A stretch of 10,545 nt of DNA from Crocinitomicaceae bacterium (GTDB taxonomy: Bacteria > Bacteroidota > Bacteroidia > Flavobacteriales_D > Crocinitomicaceae): contig JAURNA010000036.1 of assembly GCA_030830385.1 (NCBI GenBank), forward strand, positions 1-10,545, given 5' to 3'. The notes beneath the pieces were generated by a model. It ran no database searches and had not been told where the DNA came from. It saw only the letters and a list, made by a program, of their open reading frames with translations. Position numbers and translations under genes: made by a program. Numbering within the stretch: position 1 is the first letter of the stretch; each line of letters opens with the position of its first letter. This document shows, piece after piece, positions 1-5,918 of this stretch.

Positions 1-461
1 ACGGTAATTGTAAATGCCTCTTCGTCGAAGCAAAAAGGAGAAGCCAACGTTGAATCATATGCATAGTACGTGCCGCTAACTGTCACCCAATCACCTGCAA
101 AGTACTGATTGCCTGTAGCACCGGGACCATCATAGTAAACCTCATTGCCGGAAAGATTCGTTCCTGCAATTGCCGGAAGTTGAATGCTATCGCACACTAC
201 CAACGGGCCGGGGTTTGTAACATCTGGTGTTGAATTGATCGTGATCGAAACCGGTTCTTCGTCCCAGCATGATGGAACGGTTAGCGTTGAGTCGTATGCA
301 TAAACGGTCAATGAGGTCGTTACCCAGTCATTCGGAGCCAATTGAGTGCCTGATGTTCCCATTCCGGTGTAGTACGCCTCATTTCCTGTGAGATTTGATC
401 CGGTAATCGCGGGCAATTGTACGCTGTCACACGCGGAAAGCGGTGCAATCGGATCAAGAAT
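1..461 (-). repeat. Two further 79-residue coding repeats, R4 and R5 (R5 cut by window edge)
   Basis: R4 occupies 461-225 (237 bases) and R5 starts at 224 and runs out of the window. They carry the same CDSVQLP, GNE-YY-G, DW, YAYDST and C-DEE landmarks as R1-R3. R4 is the most diverged copy. R5 is closest to R1: bases 1-138 match 1210-1347 with 8 mismatches by my hand count, and similarity falls off sharply after that. Confidence 0.88.
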
Positions 462-3329
462 CGGCGCTCCGGGATTGATCAATGCGACATTGATTGTGTC
501 GGAAATACAACCATTACCATCCGTGAAGGCAACGTTGTAATTACCCGATCCCAGCATAAGAATGTCCGGGGTATTCGAGAGGTTGGCGACCGGATCTGAT
601 CCGCTTGCTGTCCCTGTCCAATCGAGGGTTCCTGTATTGGATGGACCCGAGTTCAACGTAACTTCGATTGATCCATCGGTAAAATTACACGCTGTTGGAT
701 TATTTCCTGTTGCAGCGATGACCGGAGAGGTATTTACTGTAATCGTGAATATTTCATCATCCGAACAGTTGTTTGGCAGACCCGTATTATCGTAGGCGTA
801 GAACGTACCGCTCGCTGCAATCCAATCACCTGCATTGTACGTGGTTCCGATACCGCCCGGGCCGTTGTAATAGGCCTCGTTTCCGGTGAGGTTCGTTCCT
901 GTGATCAATGGCAACTGAACGCTGTCACAAGCCGTTATTGATCCTGGGTTGATCACATCCAGCGATGGAGTCACGTTAATGGCGAACATTTCCTCATCTG
1001 AACAGAAGCTGGGGGCTGCGGTGCTGTCGTACACATAGTACGTTCCACTTGACGTAATCCAGTCACCCACAGCGTACACATTCCCCGTTCCGGAGGTCCC
1101 GTCATAATATGCTTCATTTCCACTGAGGCTGGTTCCTGTGATGGGGGGAAGTTGAACACTATCACACGCCGTAAGAGTTCCGGGATTTGTAATGCCCGGA
1201 GATGGCACAACGGTAATTGTAAATGCCTCTTCGTCGAAGCAAACAGGAGAAGCCAACGTTGAATCATATGCATAATACGTACCGCCAACCGTTACCCAAT
1301 CGCCTGCAAAGTACTGATTGCCTGTAGCACCGGAACCATCATAGTAAGATTCATTACCTGTGAGGGCAGTACCTAAAATCGTTGAAAGCTGCACGCTATC
1401 ACATCCACTCAACAGACCGGGATTCGCAACATCTGGTGTTTGGTATACGGTAACGGTTACCGGAATTCGGAAAGATCCCGGACAAACGCCTACATAATAT
1501 GTTGTTGTCGTCGCGACCGGACCTAGCGCAAAAGAAGTTCCTGAATGAACAGATACCCCGTCAAATTGCGTGGTAAACCACTCTATCGTTCCGGGAGCCG
1601 TTCCGGTGACGGTTACTGACAACGTCGCGCTTACTCCTGCACACACGGACTGATTGTTCGCTGTGAGGTTAAAGTATGGCATACCGCCCAATATGGTTGG
1701 GGTGATTGCATCATTCCCCTCGGTCGCTCCGTTTGGTGGGAACGAAGACATGTGTGACGAGTTGGTCGTTCCCGCTGCTCCACTGTTTATTATTGCAACA
1801 GGAGTTCCTATGCGGTACGCGACCGAACCTCCTGATCCCGAACCTCCGGGCCCATCAGCTTCCTCAGTTTGGGCGGGAAATGGTAAGCCAGGTTGATAAA
1901 TTGAGAGGTTCTGATCTCCTCCGTCTCCACCATGTACATCAACAGTAATCGTATTTGGAACAGCATTTTGGTTCACGATGCGAATCGTACCTCCGGCACC
2001 ACCTCCTCCGGCACCGTCAACTCCCAATCGAGAATTTCCTGATGTGGCCACGGCATTGGTTGGGTTTGAATCTTGTCCATTTTCTCCTGACGCTTCAAAT
2101 GTACCTGAACCTGAAATGTTTCCGTATGAAATCACATAAACGAGACCTCCACCTCGACCACCAGCGCCTCCTTCACCTGAATCCTGATCACCGGCACCAC
2201 CCCCACCTCCAAAAAAGATGCGGTTCCAGTCAAAAATCAACGGGTGTCCGCCGAATCCACCATTATCCTTCCTTCGGTCACCTTGCCATAAATCATTTCT
2301 AGGTCCTATTACGGATTCATCATTGTCAATTTCCGAAAGGGAATATCCTCCACGACCTCCTCCAGATGACGTTGATCCTCCAAAACCGGCAGATTCAAGA
2401 TCCCAAATCGCTGAATACCCCTTGGGATTTCCCTTTCCTGAATACGTTCCAAGTGCTACATTACCACCGCCGCCGCCGCCAGTACCTCCGTAGCCTCCAC
2501 CTCCGCCGCCATTGGCAGCAGCTCCAATTCCGTATCTCGAGAAAAGAGCATCGTATTCGGTATGATAACCGCCTATTCCTTCTCCTTTTTCCGATCCTTC
2601 CCGATTATCAAAAGAACCCAGCTTACGAATTGCATTTGTCGACGTCTCCGCAGGATAACTTGCAGGGTCCAATTCACCACCACGGAATCCATATTCAGAA
2701 GCGCTTATGGAACCGTTAACGTCAAGTGTAGCTTGAACTTCAAGCCCTGTAATTCCTCCTGTATTTCCGTTCCATAACGTAGGCACAATCGATGTACCCG
2801 CGGGGACCGTTAAGTTATCAAATCGGGGTATCCGAACAACTTGAACATGATGCGCAGACGTGTAATTATTTGTCAATGGACAGTTAAGGTTGATGGTCGT
2901 ACTTCCCGAAACACTCAGAACTTCGCGTGTTTCATAGAGTCCGCAATTCCGGTAATCGTAAATTCGCCCAAAATGATGAATGTTAACATTTGGACCAATA
3001 GAGATTTGATCGTCGTTGACTGTATAATTTCCTCCCCAAATCGTTGTTGGAGTCGTGTTGATATCCATCAAAACACCTTGCATCTGAATGATGAGAATGA
3101 GATCTCCGGGCTCCAAAGATCCCACGAAAACACCTCCATTCATGGCATTGTTATTAACTGCGATACTGGTTCCACCCGCCGTTGCATCAGCGATTAAGTG
3201 GGTATACGTGTTTACGACGATACCTGCTGCCGGTACTGTATAGTCACCATGCTTCGTACGTTGTCCAAAAGAAGTGCATTCAATGCTTAAAAATAACACC
3301 ACGAGGACATAACATCCTAAAATTTTCAT
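1..3329 (-). CDS. Giant secreted adhesin-like repeat protein, N-terminal 1,109 residues (C-terminus outside window)
   Basis: An uninterrupted reading frame runs from an ATG at 3329 to the left edge. Residues 1-23 form a signal peptide (MKI, then a hydrophobic core ending near SFGQ). Residues about 30-170 form a conserved-looking N-terminal module (PGDLILIIQMQG near the start) of a kind I recall from Bacteroidota surface proteins. Residues about 250-540 are very glycine-rich, with G runs near 269-288, 372 and 439-447. An Ig-like domain spans about 551-632. Then come three 79-residue repeats (633-869), an 87-residue SprB-like domain (870-956), a fourth repeat (957-1035) and most of a fifth (1036-1109). 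The architecture fits a protein exported by the type IX system and anchored or released at the cell surface. The C-terminal sorting domain that would prove this is not in the window. Adhesion is inferred from the architecture. A weak promoter-like TACCTTTC (7 of 8 matches to TAnnTTTG) lies on the minus strand at 3360-3367. Confidence 0.9.
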   Translation of the reverse strand, partial: MKILGCYVLVVLFLSIECTSFGQRTKHGDYTVPAAGIVVNTYTHLIADATAGGTSIAVNNNAMNGGVFVGSLEPGDLILIIQMQGVLMDINTTPTTIWGGNYTVNDDQISIGPNVNIHHFGRIYDYRNCGLYETREVLSVSGSTTINLNCPLTNNYTSAHHVQVVRIPRFDNLTVPAGTSIVPTLWNGNTGGITGLEVQATLDVNGSISASEYGFRGGELDPASYPAETSTNAIRKLGSFDNREGSEKGEGIGGYHTEYDALFSRYGIGAAANGGGGGGYGGTGGGGGGNVALGTYSGKGNPKGYSAIWDLESAGFGGSTSSGGGRGGYSLSEIDNDESVIGPRNDLWQGDRRKDNGGFGGHPLIFDWNRIFFGGGGGAGDQDSGEGGAGGRGGGLVYVISYGNISGSGTFEASGENGQDSNPTNAVATSGNSRLGVDGAGGGGAGGTIRIVNQNAVPNTITVDVHGGDGGDQNLSIYQPGLPFPAQTEEADGPGGSGSGGSVAYRIGTPVAIINSGAAGTTNSSHMSSFPPNGATEGNDAITPTILGGMPYFNLTANNQSVCAGVSATLSVTVTGTAPGTIEWFTTQFDGVSVHSGTSFALGPVATTTTYYVGVCPGSFRIPVTVTVYQTPDVANPGLLSGCDSVQLSTILGTALTGNESYYDGSGATGNQYFAGDWVTVGGTYYAYDSTLASPVCFDEEAFTITVVPSPGITNPGTLTACDSVQLPPITGTSLSGNEAYYDGTSGTGNVYAVGDWITSSGTYYVYDSTAAPSFCSDEEMFAINVTPSLDVINPGSITACDSVQLPLITGTNLTGNEAYYNGPGGIGTTYNAGDWIAASGTFYAYDNTGLPNNCSDDEIFTITVNTSPVIAATGNNPTACNFTDGSIEVTLNSGPSNTGTLDWTGTASGSDPVANLSNTPDILMLGSGNYNVAFTDGNGCISDTINVALINPGAPILDPIAPLSACDSVQLPAITGSNLTGNEAYYTGMGTSGTQLAPNDWVTTSLTVYAYDSTLTVPSCWDEEPVSITINSTPDVTNPGPLVVCDSIQLPAIAGTNLSGNEVYYDGPGATGNQYFAGDWVTVSGTYYAYDSTLASPFCFDEEAFTIT
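462..722 (-). other. SprB-like domain inserted in the repeat array (coding)
   Basis: This 87-residue segment (protein residues 870-956) does not match the 79-residue repeat. Its pattern TACNFTDGSIEV, then LDWTG, then LGSGNYNVAFTDGNGC, resembles the SprB repeat family of Bacteroidota gliding and surface proteins: a cysteine plus DGS at the start, a W in the middle, and G-Y-V-TD-NGC at the end. The match is by motif recall, not by a profile search. Confidence 0.6.
723..1433 (-). repeat. Three tandem 237-bp (79-residue) coding repeats, R1-R3
   Basis: On the minus strand R1 is 1433-1197, R2 is 1196-960 and R3 is 959-723, each exactly 237 bases. Shared elements in order are NPG, CDSVQLP, GNE-YY-G, GDW, TYYxYDST (TFYAYDNT in R3), C-D[ED]E and a closing F-I-V strand. 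Each unit has two cysteines about 55 residues apart, which could form one disulfide per domain in the oxidising extracellular space (inference). Two of these units also lie at 1-461 beyond a different domain. Confidence 0.9.
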
Positions 3330-3384
3330 AAAATAGATAGTAGGTTTCAGTTTCCAAACGAAAGGTACGAAAAAAAATTTGGCT

Positions 3385-3873
3385 TTAAACGTCGTTTTCA
3401 AGCAGGTTCCTGACCATTCTGCTCACTGCCGGACATACTCTGGTATTCCTTTCTGTAAGCGATAATATTTGAGTCATTTTTTTTCGGTCTGTATGCGGGT
3501 ATTCGCGGCAAGCCAACGGACGTACTCCATAGATGTTACACGTATTATCTTGTTCGTTCAAAAAATGGCAGGGAGCTTTTTTCAAAACCCAGTCTTCATC
3601 AATGTCCATTTCAAGATATGAATCGATGAATTCAGTCTCTTTCATCCTAAGATGTTTAGAGATTCGTTTGATGTCGATATCGCGAAAAATCGGGCTTGTG
3701 GTCTTGCAGCAATTCGCACAACTCAGGCAGTCAATTTCCTGAAAGACCTGATCGTGCTGTTCATGAAACAGCGTATCTACCTCTCGAGAATTGCGCTTTT
3801 TCAATCGCTTTAAACCCGCCTGAATCTGCTTTTTATGAGCACGGGCATGGTAAAGATCAGACTGGTATTTCAT
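3385..3873 (-). CDS. YkgJ-family CxxCxxCC zinc/iron-chelating protein
   Basis: This is a cytoplasmic cysteine-rich protein of the YkgJ family, thought to bind a metal or an Fe-S cluster. Its biochemical role is not settled. The signature is CLSCANCC followed by KTTSPIF. Further conserved features are a cysteine before HFL, an NTCNIYGVRPLACREYPH segment and a late CPAV. That makes eight cysteines in all, at the spacing typical of the family. The frame stays open to an ATG at 3972, but the additional 33 residues (MSLLIPVVQSQ...) look unrelated to the family. Starting at 3873 gives 162 residues, my recollection of the normal size, with a lysine-rich N-terminal helix. Neither start has a good ribosome site, so the start is uncertain. 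The stop lies 55 bases before the adhesin start, so the two genes could share a transcript. Confidence 0.85.
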   Translation of the reverse strand: MKYQSDLYHARAHKKQIQAGLKRLKKRNSREVDTLFHEQHDQVFQEIDCLSCANCCKTTSPIFRDIDIKRISKHLRMKETEFIDSYLEMDIDEDWVLKKAPCHFLNEQDNTCNIYGVRPLACREYPHTDRKKMTQILSLTERNTRVCPAVSRMVRNLLENDV

Positions 3874-3990
3874 AACGACCGGCTTTTGATTATTTACCGC
3901 GAATTTACGGAAGAATGGAAGAATTTGATCCGGTGGTTGCTGTGATTGAACCACAGGGATAAGGAGTGACATACAGCGAAGAGTCCGTGT

Positions 3991-4113
3991 TTACTTCTGG
4001 TAATCGTAAACCCTATTCAAGAGGATGGAAAGCCATACACACACCGCTTTGATGTCGTACTTTTCGCACAACTCTTGCAAACCTTGTCTTTTATGTTCAA
4101 TCAGGTTCAACAT
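3991..4113 (-). pseudogene. Remnant of a minimal (MNT-type) nucleotidyltransferase, 40 codons
   Basis: A short frame starts at an ATG (4113) preceded by a strong purine-rich ribosome site (GAGGAAGAG). It reads MLNLIEHKRQGLQELCEKYD and continues into VCVWLSILLNRVYDYQK before a stop. Small nucleotidyltransferases of the MNT group begin in the same way: a helix with LxELCxKY, then a strand and the motif FGSxLxxRF. Here WLSILLNRV aligns with that motif, but the catalytic glycine is replaced by leucine. The frame then ends before the DxD metal-binding residues and the rest of the fold. I therefore read it as a decayed gene, probably once the antitoxin or nucleotidyltransferase half of a HEPN/MNT pair. 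No HEPN partner is visible. The alternative is a genuine small protein of unknown role, since the ribosome site is intact. Confidence 0.5.
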
Positions 4114-4175
4114 TCTCTTCCTCTATTTTAAGTATACGAATTTCGGTTATGTTTGTTTCACACAATGAATACACG

Positions 4176-4269
4176 GCTCATAACGGTCCTGCTCCATACG
4201 AAGCAACACCTTTTCTTGGGTGTAATTACCTTCGGTGCTACTTCGCGGTGTTGCACGTGTGTTATGCAC
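4176..4269 (-). other. attC-like hairpin (possible integron-type recombination site)
   Basis: Outer arms GCTCATAAC (4176-4184) and GTTATGCAC (4261-4269) contain an inverted GTTATG pair. Inner arms GCAACACC (4203-4210) and GGTGTTGC (4247-4254) are perfectly complementary. Just outside the inner arms, ATACG can pair with CGTGT across an unequal AA/A bulge. The total of 94 bp, nested R- and L-like arms, an extrahelical base, and a position overlapping the last codons of a single-gene unit all resemble integron attC sites. Against this, the spacers between outer and inner arms are unequal (18 and 6 bases), the terminal heptamers are not perfect RYYYAAC/GTTRRRY, and no integrase is in the window. 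Confidence 0.35.
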
Positions 4270-4792
4270 ATTCGTCTATCAGGGTCAACATTTCCTGGTT
4301 TGGGCGAATGTATGTTCTTTTTCCATCTATCCGTTTAGATCCGAGATCATTAAAATTTGAAGCCATCGTCCAGAATGGGAAGTCTTCAAAGTTTTCAACT
4401 TTATACTTCCAGTATTCAATATCTTCAATGCGCTTATTGATGAAGGCAATGCACGATCGGTCGCCGTTTGTTGGGAAAAACTCAATATCACCTATAAATC
4501 CCTGAATCTTATTGGGGTCAACCAGGTGTTTTCTGATTAGCTGATTAATCATGTTATCCAAAAAGAAGTACCTGAAATTCGCTAATTTATCCGCCTTTAC
4601 GTCCGGAACAATTACCGTATACCTTGTGATGGAATGAGTTACAACCCAACAACGTTTTCCAAATATTACCACATAATGAGCATTCCATGAATTCTGGTGG
4701 CTTTGCATTTCACGTTTGTCAGGAAGTTCATTCACGGATAGTTTTTTATAGCTCTTCCGAATTTTATCGGAAACATAAATTATCGTTTTCAT
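4262..4792 (-). CDS. DUF6933-like protein of unknown function
   Basis: The 176-residue protein has no signal peptide or membrane segment and is probably cytoplasmic. Its order of motifs matches what I recall of DUF6933: an N-terminal strand with a lysine-rich helix (VSDKIRKSYKKL), a tryptophan-centred NSWNAH at 35-39, strands RCWVV and RYTVIVP, a helical FRYFFLDNMINQLI, then GDIEFFPT, a conserved DRS (111-113) and an NK pair (119-120). After that comes an extension with EYWKYKVENFEDFPFW. The molecular function of this family is not known to me. It stands alone, with roughly 400 non-coding bases upstream and an attC-like hairpin overlapping its last codons. A TAATTTTG promoter-like motif lies upstream on the minus strand at 4872-4865. 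This setting suggests a mobile single-gene accessory unit. Confidence 0.72.
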   Translation of the reverse strand: MKTIIYVSDKIRKSYKKLSVNELPDKREMQSHQNSWNAHYVVIFGKRCWVVTHSITRYTVIVPDVKADKLANFRYFFLDNMINQLIRKHLVDPNKIQGFIGDIEFFPTNGDRSCIAFINKRIEDIEYWKYKVENFEDFPFWTMASNFNDLGSKRIDGKRTYIRPNQEMLTLIDECA

Positions 4793-4840
4793 TTTTGATT
4801 TCTACTTGTTGTGAATAATGATCGGCGGCCAGAAATTCGT

Positions 4841-4857
4841 ATGGTCCCTGGCACCAT
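4841..4857. promoter_or_regulatory. 17-bp near-perfect palindrome, possible operator
   Basis: ATGGTCCCTGGCACCAT is self-complementary except at one C/C pair: seven of eight arm positions match around a central base. It lies 49-65 bases before the DUF6933-like start codon and 8 bases downstream of the TAATTTTG motif. That is where a repressor would bind to block transcription. The regulatory role is inferred from symmetry and position only. Confidence 0.35.
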
Positions 4858-4864
4858 TTTCTCT

Positions 4865-4872
4865 CAAAATTA
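4865..4872 (-). promoter_or_regulatory. Bacteroidota -7 promoter motif TAATTTTG for the DUF6933-like gene
   Basis: On the minus strand this reads TAATTTTG, an exact match to TAnnTTTG, the -7 element of the Bacteroidota housekeeping sigma factor. It would give a leader of about 65 bases that contains the 17-bp palindrome. No clear TTG stands at the usual -33 distance, so confidence is limited. Confidence 0.4.
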
Positions 4873-5148
4873 AGAATGTTTTTCAACCCTGATTAAATTT
4901 GTATTTGAACCAGATTCATTCCACTTGATTCCTTCTCTGAATTGATTTCAATACCTGATTCCACAGAAGGGGGAATCCTACCATTTTACCGGCAATATCG
5001 CAAATGGTAACTTGGATTTCTGCGTGGGGTTCATTTATGCCCCGGGTTGCCCGATTGCAATTAACCATTCGATTTTTTACGTCCTCTGTCAGGATAAGCC
5101 TGCTCACGTGGGAAGACGTGAAGACTCCTCCCGGGTACTTAGAAGAGA

Positions 5149-5176
5149 AAACAGGAGCGTTTTCACACTCCTGTTT
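5149..5176 (-). terminator. Rho-independent terminator after the Pmp3-like lipoprotein gene
   Basis: Read on the minus strand, AAACAGGAG (5176-5168) pairs perfectly with CTCCTGTTT (5157-5149) around a loop of 10 bases, followed by a T-rich tail (TTTCTCTTC). It begins 24 bases after the stop codon of the gene ending at 5201. Confidence 0.8.
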
Positions 5177-5200
5177 CTTCGGGACTAAATTCCGTATTCA

Positions 5201-5899
5201 TTAAATTACATCGAATACCACCAGAAATGCCAAGATAACAGCGGCTAATCCGCACAGGTATGCCAATCCCGGAAGCAACCAGAACCCTCCAATAGCAATC
5301 AGGAACAGTAATAGATCTACCCAGAACATGGTGGTGATTCCATCCACAATAGCAACGGCTACAGGTGGTAAAAACAAGCACAGAAGTACCAAAATGACAA
5401 TCATCAAAGGGTCTGTTGTATCGGTTCGCGCAGATTTTTTTTGAGCAGACTTCGACTCCATCGAAGATGTACGTTCGCTGGTCTTTTTCTGAGTTGTTTC
5501 CTGAATTGCCTGCGTATCAAAAGCTGGCGAATCGGATAATCCATCCATTGATGTTGATCCGAATTCAACCGTTTCCTTCTCGAACGACTCCTCTGATCCT
5601 GAAGCATTACTGCTTTCAACGACCTGAGCAATTTGACGTCTAGTGCTCTTTGCATTGTCACGCTCTATTTTACGGGAGTCACGTTTTGTTTTCACCTCCG
5701 GCGAACTCTCGTTTTTCACCTCTTCATAGGCCACGTTCTTTTTTGAGTCTTTGAACGTGCTCTTCTTATTGATGTGAAACCCTTTGTTGTACTTGCGCTT
5801 TGCGACCAATCGATTGCTTACCACTTGATTCGAAGAACTACACGAACCAAGAATGAGTCCGACAACCATCATCAAACTTACGAATACTGACTTTTTCAT
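5201..5899 (-). CDS. Lipoprotein with a C-terminal Pmp3/YqaE-like membrane domain
   Basis: The protein has 232 residues. It starts with a lipoprotein signal ending in the lipobox LGSC, with the lipidated cysteine at 20. Residues 21-160 are a charged, serine- and lysine-rich, low-complexity linker with no recognisable fold. Residues 163-232 form a strongly hydrophobic domain: LPPVAVAIVDG, then FWVDLLLFLIAIGGFWLLPG, then AYLCGLAAVI. This follows the Pmp3/YqaE pattern of LPP, VxxxxG, FWxxLLL and PG. Family members are usually 50-60 residues and sit in the cytoplasmic membrane, where they are linked to membrane potential and stress. Here the domain is fused behind a lipid anchor and long linker. 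The gene follows folD by 19 bases with no promoter motif in between, so it is probably co-transcribed from the folD promoter. A functional link to folate is not implied. Confidence 0.82.
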   Translation of the reverse strand: MKKSVFVSLMMVVGLILGSCSSSNQVVSNRLVAKRKYNKGFHINKKSTFKDSKKNVAYEEVKNESSPEVKTKRDSRKIERDNAKSTRRQIAQVVESSNASGSEESFEKETVEFGSTSMDGLSDSPAFDTQAIQETTQKKTSERTSSMESKSAQKKSARTDTTDPLMIVILVLLCLFLPPVAVAIVDGITTMFWVDLLLFLIAIGGFWLLPGLAYLCGLAAVILAFLVVFDVI

Positions 5900-5918
5900 T
5901 TTTAAATACTGCTTTATG

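Larger units (their letters stand above)
4793..5148. other. About 355 bases without a convincing gene
   Basis: Between the DUF6933-like gene and the terminator of the lipoprotein gene I see no gene I can support. A 63-codon minus-strand frame (5107-4916, GTG start, no ribosome site, no recognisable motif) and a 66-codon plus-strand frame overlap each other and look random. The stretch does contain an 8-bp inverted repeat, TACCATTT (4979-4986) with AAATGGTA (5002-5009), besides the palindrome and promoter motif listed separately. It may be remnant or exchanged DNA. Confidence 0.5.

Noticed and set aside
1..1433. Possible CRISPR or non-coding tandem repeats
   Set aside because: The period is 237 bases, the repeats are diverged, and similarity follows codons. 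They are protein-domain repeats.
562..2777. Several plus-strand open frames of 70-120 codons across the adhesin region
   Set aside because: They are antisense to a continuous minus-strand frame with a signal peptide and clear domain repeats. Their proline-, histidine- and arginine-rich composition is what complementary reading of glycine- and serine-rich codons produces.
3874..3972. 33-residue N-terminal extension of the YkgJ-type protein
   Set aside because: The extension looks unlike the family and has no ribosome site. The shorter start is preferred, though not proven.
4149..4505. 118-codon plus-strand frame
   Set aside because: It overlaps the attC-like hairpin and lies antisense to the DUF6933-like gene, whose motifs are recognisable.
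4916..5107. 63-codon minus-strand frame with a GTG start
   Set aside because: There is no ribosome site at usable distance, no recognisable motif and no ATG, and a competing frame of similar length lies on the other strand.
5004..5204. 66-codon plus-strand frame
   Set aside because: It runs through the terminator hairpin of the opposite gene, has no ribosome site, and its composition is not protein-like.
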